Assembly (NCBI RefSeq): GCF_019308355.1
Contig: NZ_JAAGKM010000002.1
Location: forward strand, 62,001-126,000
Direction: 5' to 3'
Source of the DNA: Empedobacter falsenii
GTDB lineage: Bacteria > Bacteroidota > Bacteroidia > Flavobacteriales > Weeksellaceae
Length of the DNA stretch: 64,000 nt
Part shown: positions 56,993 through 64,000 of the stretch, piece by piece
How the letters are laid out: each line of letters opens with the position of its first letter
How positions within the stretch are numbered: the stretch's first letter is position 1
Notes under the pieces: generated by a model
Database searches by the model: none
What the model was told of the DNA's origin: nothing
What the model saw: only the letters and a program-made list of their open reading frames with translations
Program-made: the position numbers and the translations under genes

Positions 56993-57013
56993 AAAAAATA
57001 TTAACCCAAATAA

Positions 57014-57046
57014 AAAAAGAGTTCCAAAAATATTGGAACTCTTTTT
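57014..57046. terminator. bidirectional terminator between convergent genes
   Basis: AAAAAGAGTTCCAA and TTGGAACTCTTTTT pair around a 5-base loop. Confidence 0.88.
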
Positions 57047-57085
57047 AGTTTTAAGAATATTTAAATAAATGAAGAATGTTTTTTT

Positions 57086-59467
57086 TTATTGTATACCGAT
57101 TCCACCACCGTTTTGCTCTGTTTTATTTTGCTGAGCTTCGGCTCTTGATTTAACTTTTCCTCCAAAATTGTAAGTAAATCCTAAGTAAGCTGTTTGAGAT
57201 TCCCAGTTGAAGTTTGCATATCCATAATATGGATCATCCATATGAACTCTTGCACGCATCGTTTTGAAAACATCATTAACACGAGCAGACAAAGAAGCTT
57301 TTCCGTCCATAAACGTGTAACGTAAACCTAAATCCATTCGCCACATTTCTAACATTTCTCCTTGTAAAAATTTAGTTTTACCTCTAAAGAATCCAAATTG
57401 TTGTAAACTTAATTTCTTAGATAAATTATACGTATTATTCATACGAGCAGAAAATACATTTGCTGTAATTTTCTTGTGGTCATTTTGCATTTCAGAAGAA
57501 GTAAAATCACCTGCCAAATAAACATTCATCCATTTAGCCAATTTATAATTCCAGCTTGCTTCAACTCCAAATTTATTTACTTTATCGTAGTTCAAATTGT
57601 ACTGAATAATTGCAGACTCGATATCTTCATCCTTTTTGAATGATTGAATGATATTGTCTTTTACACTTCTGTAAAATAAATTCGCAGAAATAGAACCTTT
57701 TGTTAATTGTTTTAAATAACCAATTTCATAAGAATCTGTATATTCTGGACGAAGATTTGGATTTCCTTCGCTCGACATTAATGCTGTTGAATATTGAGGA
57801 ACTGGAGTTAATTGATAAATTCCTGGTCGATTAATTCGTCGGCTATAGTTTAATGATAATTGTGCTTTTTCAGTCAAATCATACGTTAAGAAAGCCGAAG
57901 GAAATAAATCTGTATAATCTTTTTTCAGAGTTCCTGCTTCATTTGGTGAATAAAACCAATCTGCATTATCTTCAACACGCTCTAAACGTAATCCAACTTG
58001 CGCTCCAAACTTATTAAATTTCTGTTTGTAATTTGTATAAGCAGAATAAAACGAACGATCGAACTGAAAATCTACTGACGGATTATATATATTTCCATTA
58101 AGAGGATTTGTTAATTCTTTCGTAGAATCCATATCATTATCATTAGACTCTTTACGATATTGAATTCCTGCTTCTAATTTTCCTGCATTTTCAATTTGAT
58201 TGGTATAATCTAAATTAATACGAGTTGTTTGCGTTTTATCGTAACGATATTCTTGATAAAACTCGTCTTTTGGAAATGTATTTAAGTAATCTCTGTCATC
58301 ATCCTCTTTATTAATCGAATAAAATGCATCTAAAACAAGATTGTGATCTTTTTTATTAAAATCTAATTTGTAATTCAAACTATAATCAGAACTTCTTGAA
58401 TCTGACCAAATATCATTTCTATTTAATTTATTAAAATTAGTTTTTAAAACATTTGTATTGATTAAAGCAGCATGATCTCCATCCCACTGATTTGTATAAA
58501 TCGTTAAAGCATTTTTATCATTGATAAACCAATCGAATCCTGCTTTATACGATAAATTTCTATTTTTTGTATTTTGAATATCAAATAATTGATCAATTTG
58601 ATCATCATAATTACGACCAATACCATTTTGTTTTGCTGGACGATCAGCGTAATTAATATTTCCAAATAAATTGAACTTTCCTACATTCACATTTGTATTC
58701 AATGATGTATTGAAACGGCTTTTCTTTCCTTGTTCATAACCTGCAATCAACCCAATATTATAACCTTTTTTAGTTCCTTTTACCAAAACAATATTGATGA
58801 TTCCAGAATTTCCATCCGCTTCATATTTTGCTGAAGGATTGGTAATAATTTCAATTCGTTGAATTTGATTCGAAGGAATTTGCTTTAACAATTGCGCTGC
58901 TGACTGAGAAGAAGGTTTACCATCTACAAAAACTTTTACATTCTCGTTTCCTCTTAATGACAATGCTCCTGTTTGTTGATCCACATTTACAGACGGAATA
59001 TTATTCAGAACAGAAGCAGCATCAGATCCAGCAGATACCAAATCGTTCCCAACTTCAACAATACGTTTATCAATTTCATTACGATATTGAGAAACTTCTG
59101 CACGAACGAAAGCACCTTTCAATTCTACAGTTTCAGTTTTAGCAGTTTCTAAAATGATGTTACCTAAATTTAACTCACCTCCTTTTACTTCTGCAGTTGT
59201 TACAGATTGTTGATAACCAAATTCTGTAATCACCAAACGATAACTTCCGTCTTCTAAATCTGGAATCTCGAATGTTCCGTCTGCGTTCGCATACACTTCA
59301 TCGAATAATTCTTTTGAATCTGCTTTATAAATCTGAATCGCAGCCATACCAACCGCTTCATTTTTTGCATTTTCAATCTTTCCTTTCACAGGATGTTGTT
59401 CCTGCGAGAATCCGTAAATAGAGCAAACGGAGAAAAGAATAGCTAAAGTAAATTTGTTTAATCTCAT
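57086..59467 (-). CDS. outer-membrane TonB-receptor-like beta-barrel protein
   Basis: This 793-residue protein has a signal peptide (to about SIYGFSQ, residue 21), a carboxypeptidase-regulatory-like domain (about 22-110), a plug domain (about 120-235, with NIPSVNVDQQTGALSLRG and IEIITNPSAKYEADGNSGIINIVL) and a large barrel. The ending is atypical, with a polar NKTEQNGGGIGIQ tail after the last strand. It belongs to the outer-membrane beta-barrel family often seen near PadR or sensor regulators in Bacteroidetes; no SusD partner follows. A duplicated palindrome upstream suggests dedicated regulation, but its ligand is unknown. Confidence 0.88.
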   Translation of the reverse strand: MRLNKFTLAILFSVCSIYGFSQEQHPVKGKIENAKNEAVGMAAIQIYKADSKELFDEVYANADGTFEIPDLEDGSYRLVITEFGYQQSVTTAEVKGGELNLGNIILETAKTETVELKGAFVRAEVSQYRNEIDKRIVEVGNDLVSAGSDAASVLNNIPSVNVDQQTGALSLRGNENVKVFVDGKPSSQSAAQLLKQIPSNQIQRIEIITNPSAKYEADGNSGIINIVLVKGTKKGYNIGLIAGYEQGKKSRFNTSLNTNVNVGKFNLFGNINYADRPAKQNGIGRNYDDQIDQLFDIQNTKNRNLSYKAGFDWFINDKNALTIYTNQWDGDHAALINTNVLKTNFNKLNRNDIWSDSRSSDYSLNYKLDFNKKDHNLVLDAFYSINKEDDDRDYLNTFPKDEFYQEYRYDKTQTTRINLDYTNQIENAGKLEAGIQYRKESNDNDMDSTKELTNPLNGNIYNPSVDFQFDRSFYSAYTNYKQKFNKFGAQVGLRLERVEDNADWFYSPNEAGTLKKDYTDLFPSAFLTYDLTEKAQLSLNYSRRINRPGIYQLTPVPQYSTALMSSEGNPNLRPEYTDSYEIGYLKQLTKGSISANLFYRSVKDNIIQSFKKDEDIESAIIQYNLNYDKVNKFGVEASWNYKLAKWMNVYLAGDFTSSEMQNDHKKITANVFSARMNNTYNLSKKLSLQQFGFFRGKTKFLQGEMLEMWRMDLGLRYTFMDGKASLSARVNDVFKTMRARVHMDDPYYGYANFNWESQTAYLGFTYNFGGKVKSRAEAQQNKTEQNGGGIGIQ

Positions 59468-59485
59468 AGTTAATATTTTTTAATA

Positions 59486-59512
59486 GTACTATGTTTTACA
59501 TAATACATAGTA
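59486..59512 (-). promoter_or_regulatory. operator-like palindrome, copy 1
   Basis: TACTATGT (59487-59494) and ACATAGTA (59505-59512) form perfect 8-bp arms with a 10-base centre, 20-45 bases upstream of the beta-barrel gene start. It is repeated at 59597. Confidence 0.65.
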
Positions 59513-59596
59513 AGAGTTGTCCGTACTTTTTCCTAATTAGACGATCTAAAAAATGTTTTGTTACAAAATATTTAAACTTTTTTTAAGATTTTTCAA

Positions 59597-59620
59597 GTAC
59601 TATGTTTTGCATAATACGTA
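59597..59620 (-). promoter_or_regulatory. operator-like element, copy 2
   Basis: This element matches 59486-59509 at 22 of 24 positions (GTACTATGTTTTGCATAATA then CGTA), 111 bases further upstream. Changes in the right arm make this copy a weaker palindrome. The rest of the 300-bp gap (59468-59768) is AT-rich and shows no ORF. Confidence 0.6.
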
Positions 59621-59768
59621 AACCTAATCGTTGGATGATTTTACTAATAAGACGCAACAACTTCAAAAATGTTACAAGAATTTTTAATTTTTTTTTAAAA
59701 TTTTTTTCCTCGGCTGAAAAACTTACATTTATCATTCAATTAATATTAATCAAAAAATTGCTAAAACA

Positions 59769-60533
59769 TTGAGTTCAATTGTCATATTAGGTGCAGGAAA
59801 TGTTGCGTTTCACTTAACTCGTGCATTAATCGAAAACACTTGCAATGTTCGACAAATTTTCAATAGAACATTAGAACATGCTAGAGAAATCGGAGAAGCA
59901 AATAGAATTTCGTATACTGATAAAATTTCTGAAATAGAAAAAGCAGACATTTATATTATTGCAAGTGCCGATTCTGGAATCGAAGAATTCTCTCATTATA
60001 TTCCGTATGATGATGTTTTGGTTGTTCATACTTCTGGATCGTCTCCTATGTCTGTTCTGAAAGGCGATTACCGAAAAGGCGTTTTTTATCCATTGCAAAC
60101 TTTTTCGAAAGAAAGAACAATGCGTTATGATAATATTCCATTTTTCATCGAAGCAGAAAATCCTGAAGATTTGAAAAAATTGAATGAATTAGGAAATCGA
60201 ATTTCAAACGAAGTTCACAAACTAAATTTTGCAAGTAGAATGCAAGTTCATATGACAGGTGTTTGGGCAAATAATTTTGTCAATCATTTATATTATATCG
60301 CTGGAAATATTTGTGAACAAAACAATGTTCCGTTCGATGTTTTGTTGCCTCTTATACAAGAAACAGCAAATAAAGTGATCGAAATGAGTCCTAAAGATGC
60401 GCAAACTGGTCCAGCAAAACGTGGAGATCAAGTCATTATTGATCGTCATTTAGAGGCCTTACAAGATGATTCGAGATTATTACAGATTTACCAAATATTG
60501 ACAGATTCAATCAAACGAGTTTACGAAAAATGA
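59769..60533 (+). CDS. Rossmann-like/DUF2520 NAD(P)-binding protein
   Basis: This 254-residue cytoplasmic protein has an N-terminal dinucleotide fold (SIVILGAGNVAFHLTRALIE) and a helical C-terminal DUF2520 domain (LNFASRMQVHMTGVWANNFVNHLYYIAG, and PAKRGDQVIIDRHLEAL). It resembles ketopantoate or pyrroline-carboxylate reductase relatives, with unknown substrate. The start is a TTG at 59769, since no ATG precedes the glycine loop. Its TGA overlaps the next ATG (ATGA), so it is coupled to the KdsC-like gene. Confidence 0.87.
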   Translation: MSSIVILGAGNVAFHLTRALIENTCNVRQIFNRTLEHAREIGEANRISYTDKISEIEKADIYIIASADSGIEEFSHYIPYDDVLVVHTSGSSPMSVLKGDYRKGVFYPLQTFSKERTMRYDNIPFFIEAENPEDLKKLNELGNRISNEVHKLNFASRMQVHMTGVWANNFVNHLYYIAGNICEQNNVPFDVLLPLIQETANKVIEMSPKDAQTGPAKRGDQVIIDRHLEALQDDSRLLQIYQILTDSIKRVYEK

Positions 60534-61054
60534 TAAGTTATAAAGAAAAACTAAATAACATTAAAACCGTTATTTTAGATGTAGATGGAGTTTTGACAGA
60601 TGGAAATTTAATTTTATTACCAACTGGCGAAATGGTGAGAACAATGAATACGCGTGATGGTTATGCGATGCAATTAGCCATCAAACAAGGAATTCGTATT
60701 GCGGTGATTACAGGCGGAAGAGATGAAGCTGTTGTAAATCGTTTAAAATATTTAGGCTTAACTGATATTTATGTAAACAAACGTGATAAAGTAGAAGCTT
60801 TCGAAGATTTACTTTTTTCTTATGGATTAGATCCTGATGAAATTGCTTATATGGGCGATGATTATCCAGATTTAGCTGTGATGAATTTAGTTGGATTATC
60901 AGCTTGTCCTAACGATGCTTGTATGGATGTACGCAAAGCTTCAGAATATATTTCGCCAGAAAATGGAGGGAAAGGTTGCGTTCGCGATTTATTAGAACAA
61001 ATTTTGAAAGTTCAAAACAAGTGGTATAATGCAGAAGAAATTGCTTCTGTATAA
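60530..61054 (+). CDS. HAD-family phosphatase, KdsC-like
   Basis: This 174-residue protein has the C0-type HAD motifs LDVDGVLTDG (Asp17, Asp19), VITGGRDEAVV, and YMGDDYPDLAVM, with no cap domain, as in 3-deoxy-D-manno-octulosonate 8-phosphate phosphatase (KdsC), a step of lipopolysaccharide Kdo synthesis. CPNDACMDVRKASEYIS near the end also fits that family. It overlaps the preceding gene by four bases and is followed by maf after 11 bp. Confidence 0.9.
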   Translation: MISYKEKLNNIKTVILDVDGVLTDGNLILLPTGEMVRTMNTRDGYAMQLAIKQGIRIAVITGGRDEAVVNRLKYLGLTDIYVNKRDKVEAFEDLLFSYGLDPDEIAYMGDDYPDLAVMNLVGLSACPNDACMDVRKASEYISPENGGKGCVRDLLEQILKVQNKWYNAEEIASV

Positions 61055-61065
61055 AAGAATTTGAA

Positions 61066-61650
61066 ATGTTATTAACAGAAAAACTAAAAGATACCAATAT
61101 CATTTTGGCATCACAATCGCCAAGAAGAAAAGAACTTTTAGCTGGATTAGGATTGCAATTTTCGACAATTTCATTGGATATTGACGAAACATTTGATCGC
61201 AACGAATTCAAGAAAGAACAAATCACCGAATATCTTTCCGCTAAAAAAGCAAAAGCTTATACAGATATTCAACCAAATGATTTGATTATTACGTCGGATA
61301 CAACTGTTTGGGTGGATGATGATTCGTTAGAAAAAGCTTCGAATAGAGAAGAAGCGTACGAAATGATTAAAAAATTAAGCGGAAAAACACATTCTGTTTA
61401 TACATCAGTTACAATTCGTTCTTTAGAAAAAGAAGTTACTTTTTCAGACGAAACGCAAGTTACTTTCGCAGATTTAACAGATGAAGAAATTTATTTCTAC
61501 ATTGATAATTACAAACCTTTCGATAAAGCGGGCGCTTATGGAGTTCAGGAATGGATTGGTTACATTGGTGTGGAGAATATGAATGGAAGTTATTTCAATG
61601 TAATGGGACTTCCAACGCACAAACTATATAAAGAATTAGTAAAATTCTAA
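61066..61650 (+). CDS. maf: Maf-family nucleotide pyrophosphatase
   Basis: This 194-residue protein has the Maf start ILASQSPRRKELLAGLGL, the conserved ITSDTTVWVDDD, and FDKAGAYGVQEWIG. Maf proteins hydrolyse nucleoside triphosphates, chiefly dTTP/UTP or modified ones, and can affect septation. It is the third gene of the DUF2520-KdsC-Maf cluster and is followed by a terminator. Confidence 0.93.
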   Translation: MLLTEKLKDTNIILASQSPRRKELLAGLGLQFSTISLDIDETFDRNEFKKEQITEYLSAKKAKAYTDIQPNDLIITSDTTVWVDDDSLEKASNREEAYEMIKKLSGKTHSVYTSVTIRSLEKEVTFSDETQVTFADLTDEEIYFYIDNYKPFDKAGAYGVQEWIGYIGVENMNGSYFNVMGLPTHKLYKELVKF

Positions 61651-61656
61651 ACATAT

Positions 61657-61681
61657 AATCCAGCTCCGGCTGGATTTTTTT
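61657..61681 (+). terminator. rho-independent terminator after maf
   Basis: AATCCAGC, TCCG and GCTGGATT form a hairpin followed by a T-run. Confidence 0.88.
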
Positions 61682-61683
61682 AT

Positions 61684-61835
61684 TATTTGTCGTATTGAAC
61701 TTGTTTCAATATCGCATCAAGAAACAGAAAAAAATTAAGCAAACTCAAAATAGCACTAAAGTAAAAATCATTCTGATGAAAAGAGGAATCTAAGATTTTT
61801 CATTTCTCTAATGCTACATTCAAAATGACAAAAAA
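61684..61835. repeat. dispersed intergenic repeat fragments
   Basis: These include TCGTATTGAACTTGTTTCAA and TCATTCTGATGAAAAGAGGA followed by ATCTAAGATTTTTCATTTC, related to 43480-43535 and 6640-6660. They fill most of the maf-nadD gap. Confidence 0.6.
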
Positions 61836-61877
61836 CTTACATCATTTCACTTTCTTCCGAAACTTTATTAATTATCG

Positions 61878-61885
61878 TATTTTTG
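61878..61885 (+). promoter_or_regulatory. -7 promoter element for nadD
   Basis: TATTTTTG fits TAnnTTTG, 21 bases before the nadD ATG. Confidence 0.45.
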
Positions 61886-61906
61886 TTTTTCTAAAAAATC
61901 AATTTT

Positions 61907-62473
61907 ATGAAGGTCGGTTTATATTTTGGATCATTCAATCCTATTCATGTCGGACATTTAATTATTGCCAATCATTTTCAACAATTCACCGATTTGGATC
62001 AGGTTTGGTTTGTGGTTTCGCCTCAAAATCCATTGAAGAAAAAAAGTTCTTTAGCAAATGAATATGATCGATTAGAAATGGTAGAATTAGCGATTAAAGA
62101 TTATCCTAATCTTCGTGCTTCTAACATCGAATTTACGTTACCAAAACCTTCTTACACGATTGATACATTAATTCATCTAAACGAAAAATTTCCTGAGCAT
62201 GACTTTGCGTTGATTATGGGTTCTGATAATTTAGATGGAATTTCAAAATGGAAAAACGCTGAGATTTTAATGCGCGATTATCAAATGTATGTTTATCCGC
62301 GTCCTGGTTATTCGCAAGAAGAAAATTTGGATAATGTCGAAATGGTTGAAGCGCCTTTGATGGAAATTTCTTCTACATTTATCAGAAATGCAATCAAATA
62401 TGGAAAAAATATAAAACCTATGTTACCTCCAAAAGTTTGGGAATATTTGGATGGAAGTAATTTGTATGGATAA
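61907..62473 (+). CDS. nadD: nicotinate-nucleotide adenylyltransferase
   Basis: This 188-residue enzyme makes deamido-NAD from nicotinate mononucleotide and ATP. Conserved are GLYFGSFNPIHVGHLIIAN (with the HxGH nucleotide motif), WFVVSPQNPLKKK, ALIMGSDNLDGISKWKN and the C-terminal SSTFIRNAI (the SxTxxR motif). The length is normal for the family. It has its own promoter element and is followed by two small genes on the same strand. Confidence 0.96.
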   Translation: MKVGLYFGSFNPIHVGHLIIANHFQQFTDLDQVWFVVSPQNPLKKKSSLANEYDRLEMVELAIKDYPNLRASNIEFTLPKPSYTIDTLIHLNEKFPEHDFALIMGSDNLDGISKWKNAEILMRDYQMYVYPRPGYSQEENLDNVEMVEAPLMEISSTFIRNAIKYGKNIKPMLPPKVWEYLDGSNLYG

Positions 62474-62497
62474 ATTTAATGTGAGAATTTGAAGGTT

Positions 62498-62854
62498 ATG
62501 GACTGGGAAAATTTAATAGAATATGAATCATTAAGAATTCAAAAACAATTTGCTGGTGAAATTCGGTTTGGTCCAACTTTTTTCTCGCTTAATTCTAATC
62601 CAGAAATTAAAGAATTGAATAGTAAAATCTTTGGAGATTGGTTTTATAAACACAATTCAACGATATATTTACAACAATGGAATTCTACTAGAAATCCAGA
62701 TATAAATCTTATTTCAATAAATATATTTACACTTGAATATAAAATTGTATTAGAAAATATAAAATCTGTTTTTGGGAAAATGAGATGCAGAAATAATCAA
62801 TTATATTTTGTAGATAAATACAATAAAAAAGAATATTTAATCACAGCATCATGA
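62498..62854 (+). CDS. hypothetical protein
   Basis: This 118-residue protein has no signal or membrane segment (ATG at 62498 preferred to an upstream TTG). It has aromatic-rich stretches such as KIFGDWFYKHNSTIYLQQWNS and NQLYFVDKYNKKEYLI. No family is recognised. Its TGA overlaps the ATG of the acetyltransferase gene, so the two are coupled, and a shared role is possible. Confidence 0.6.
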   Translation: MDWENLIEYESLRIQKQFAGEIRFGPTFFSLNSNPEIKELNSKIFGDWFYKHNSTIYLQQWNSTRNPDINLISINIFTLEYKIVLENIKSVFGKMRCRNNQLYFVDKYNKKEYLITAS

Positions 62855-63291
62855 CACAACAAGCTACTATAAATAATCTAGAAGAATTAGTTCCTTTATT
62901 TGATGCGTATCGTCAATTTTATGATAAGAAATCTGATGTAAAAGCAGCGGAAAAATTTCTAGAAGCCAGAATTGTAAATGACGAATCGGTTATCTTTTTA
63001 GCCTATAATAAAGACGAAAAAGCAGTTGGTTTCGTACAATTATTTCCTTCATTTTCATCTACTCGAATGAAACGTTTCTGGATTTTGAATGATTTATTTG
63101 TTTCACCAGAATTTCGCGGACAAGGTTTTTCAAGAGAATTGATAGAAGAAGCAAAAAATCTGTGTCGCAAAACAGATGCTTGTGCAATGTTGTTAGAAAC
63201 AAGTGTTACGAATGATATTGGAAATTCATTATATCCAAGTGCTGGATTTCAATTGCGTGATGATGCAAATTTTTATGAATGGGAAGTTTAA
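62851..63291 (+). CDS. GNAT family N-acetyltransferase
   Basis: This 146-residue protein has the GNAT fold: VGFVQLFPSFSS, LNDLFVSPEFRGQGFSRELIEEA with the acetyl-CoA loop R-G-x-G-F-S, LLETSVTNDIGNSLYPSAGFQ and a final FYEWEV. The acceptor is unknown. It starts in a four-base overlap with the preceding gene and converges with DUF3820, overlapping its end by four bases. Confidence 0.9.
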   Translation: MTQQATINNLEELVPLFDAYRQFYDKKSDVKAAEKFLEARIVNDESVIFLAYNKDEKAVGFVQLFPSFSSTRMKRFWILNDLFVSPEFRGQGFSRELIEEAKNLCRKTDACAMLLETSVTNDIGNSLYPSAGFQLRDDANFYEWEV

Positions 63292-63518
63292 CCAAATTGA
63301 CGTTTCAATTCGTAGATAATATCTTCTAATCCATTTAATTTTATTTCATAAACAGTGGATAAAAGAATTCCTAATTTCCCTTTCGGAAAACCACCTTTAC
63401 CAACAAACCATTCCAAATAAGAAACAGGTAAATCGCACAACAATCGCCCTTCGTATTTACCGAAAGGCATTTTAGTTGTGACAATTTCTTTTAATATTTC
63501 GGGACGAAATCCTTCCAT
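63288..63518 (-). CDS. DUF3820 family protein
   Basis: This 76-residue protein has the DUF3820 signature MPFGKYEGRLLCDLPVSYLEWF and a KGGFPKGKLG segment. The family is small and of unknown function. It is coupled to the rhodanese gene (TAATG overlap) and overlaps the end of the GNAT gene. Confidence 0.88.
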   Translation of the reverse strand: MEGFRPEILKEIVTTKMPFGKYEGRLLCDLPVSYLEWFVGKGGFPKGKLGILLSTVYEIKLNGLEDIIYELKRQFG

Positions 63519-63931
63519 TATTTTGTTACAGTTCCTTTGTACGTTGACATTCCATCTTTGAAATTCTTCGCATTTTTGAAACCTTTTTCTTGCATTTTTT
63601 CTGTTGCTAATTTTGCTCTAACACCAGATTTGCAATAAATGAAATAATTCTTTTTTGTATCTAATTTCTGAATTTCTTCTTCGAAATTTGGATTTTTCAC
63701 ATCTATATTTACCGCTCCAGGAACATGACCTTCAGCAAACTCTTCAGGTGTACGAACGTCTAACAAAACATTCTTATTACTCTTGAAATTAATTTCATTT
63801 ACATTGTCTAATGTCGAAGTTATTTCTTCTATTTTCGCTTCTTTTCCTTCTGAGCTTGACGAATTGCTTGCACAAGAACCTAAAAAAAGTGTTCCTGCAA
63901 TCATTGCAACTCCTAAAATTTTATTTACCAT
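63518..63931 (-). CDS. rhodanese-like domain lipoprotein
   Basis: This 137-residue protein has a lipoprotein signal (MVNKILGVAMIAGTLFLGS with lipobox Cys20) and a single rhodanese domain: LLDVRTPEEFAEGHVPGAVNID, then the active loop IYCKSGVRA with the catalytic Cys, and KGFKNAKNFKDGM. It may move sulfur or sense redox state in the periplasm. Its start overlaps the end of a gene that runs off the right edge. Confidence 0.92.
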   Translation of the reverse strand: MVNKILGVAMIAGTLFLGSCASNSSSSEGKEAKIEEITSTLDNVNEINFKSNKNVLLDVRTPEEFAEGHVPGAVNIDVKNPNFEEEIQKLDTKKNYFIYCKSGVRAKLATEKMQEKGFKNAKNFKDGMSTYKGTVTK

Positions 63932-64000
63932 TATATTGATTCATTGTATTACCTAATCCTTGAAAAATAAACGACAAAACTGCATCAGCAGCCAAATTCA
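63921..64000 (-). CDS. C-terminal fragment of a gene cut by the right edge
   Basis: On the minus strand the frame NLAADAVLSFIFQGLGNTMN-QYNGK ends with TAA at 63921-63923, overlapping the rhodanese start. It looks like the tail of a coupled upstream gene. Too little is present to name it. Confidence 0.45.
   Translation of the reverse strand, partial: NLAADAVLSFIFQGLGNTMNQYNGK

Overview
The window reads as a chromosomal segment of a Flavobacteriia-type Bacteroidetes, possibly a Weeksellaceae (Empedobacter-like) genome; the family placement is inference. Evidence: low GC; TAnnTTTG promoter elements instead of E. coli-type ones; SusC/SusD proteins; a type IX secretion sorting domain; a DnaE with an N-terminal exonuclease; a BshC-type bacillithiol enzyme; and short dispersed intergenic repeats typical of the group. 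Nearly all of the sequence is coding.

Region 1 (1-21060) is a starch/maltodextrin utilisation locus. On the minus strand, a LacI-family regulator is followed by a GPH-type sugar symporter, beta-phosphoglucomutase, a GH65 maltose-phosphorylase-like enzyme, a SusA-like GH13 enzyme and two tandem GH97 alpha-glucosidases (the last cut by the left edge). Divergently, on the plus strand, are a SusC TonB-dependent transporter, a SusD lipoprotein, a SusE/F-like lipoprotein with two starch-binding-type repeats, and a large secreted GH13 amylase with a C-terminal type IX sorting domain. A perfect 16-bp palindrome with a central CG lies between the two arms and is the best LacI operator candidate. The likely flow is: surface amylase, then SusCDE import, then periplasmic GH13/GH97 hydrolysis, then symporter uptake, then cytoplasmic phosphorolysis to glucose and glucose-6-phosphate.

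Region 2 (21110-29300) holds a frameshifted sialidase pseudogene, LOG-family, Bax-inhibitor-like, PnuC, phosphopantetheinyl transferase and adenosylhomocysteinase genes, a broken exported-protein gene, an ECF sigma factor with a membrane partner, and a Nudix hydrolase. Two genes here carry 7-bp tandem repeats directly before the start codon. Region 3 (29342-29788) is four tandem tRNA-Asp genes.

Region 4 (29850-47900) is mostly housekeeping: thioredoxin, DnaE, a flavin reductase, MerR regulator, M23 peptidase, AlaS, a decayed EamA transporter, Ndk, an NlpE-like lipoprotein, acyl-ACP thioesterase, RibH, a TPR protein, an outer-membrane barrel and an Mla-type ABC pair. Region 5 (47942-64000) holds an SprT-like protein, GDP-mannose pyrophosphorylase, coiled-coil proteins, a GDPD lipoprotein, BshC, a LysM/PBP1 protein, a dicarboxylate symporter, an outer-membrane beta-barrel receptor with a duplicated operator-like palindrome, a DUF2520-KdsC-Maf cluster, NadD, a GNAT enzyme, DUF3820 and a rhodanese lipoprotein.

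No CRISPR array, IS element, prophage or recognisable defence system was seen. The most distinctive points are the control region of the maltodextrin locus, the heptamer arrays at start codons, the duplicated palindrome before the beta-barrel receptor, and several genes broken in A-runs, which may be true decay or sequencing error.
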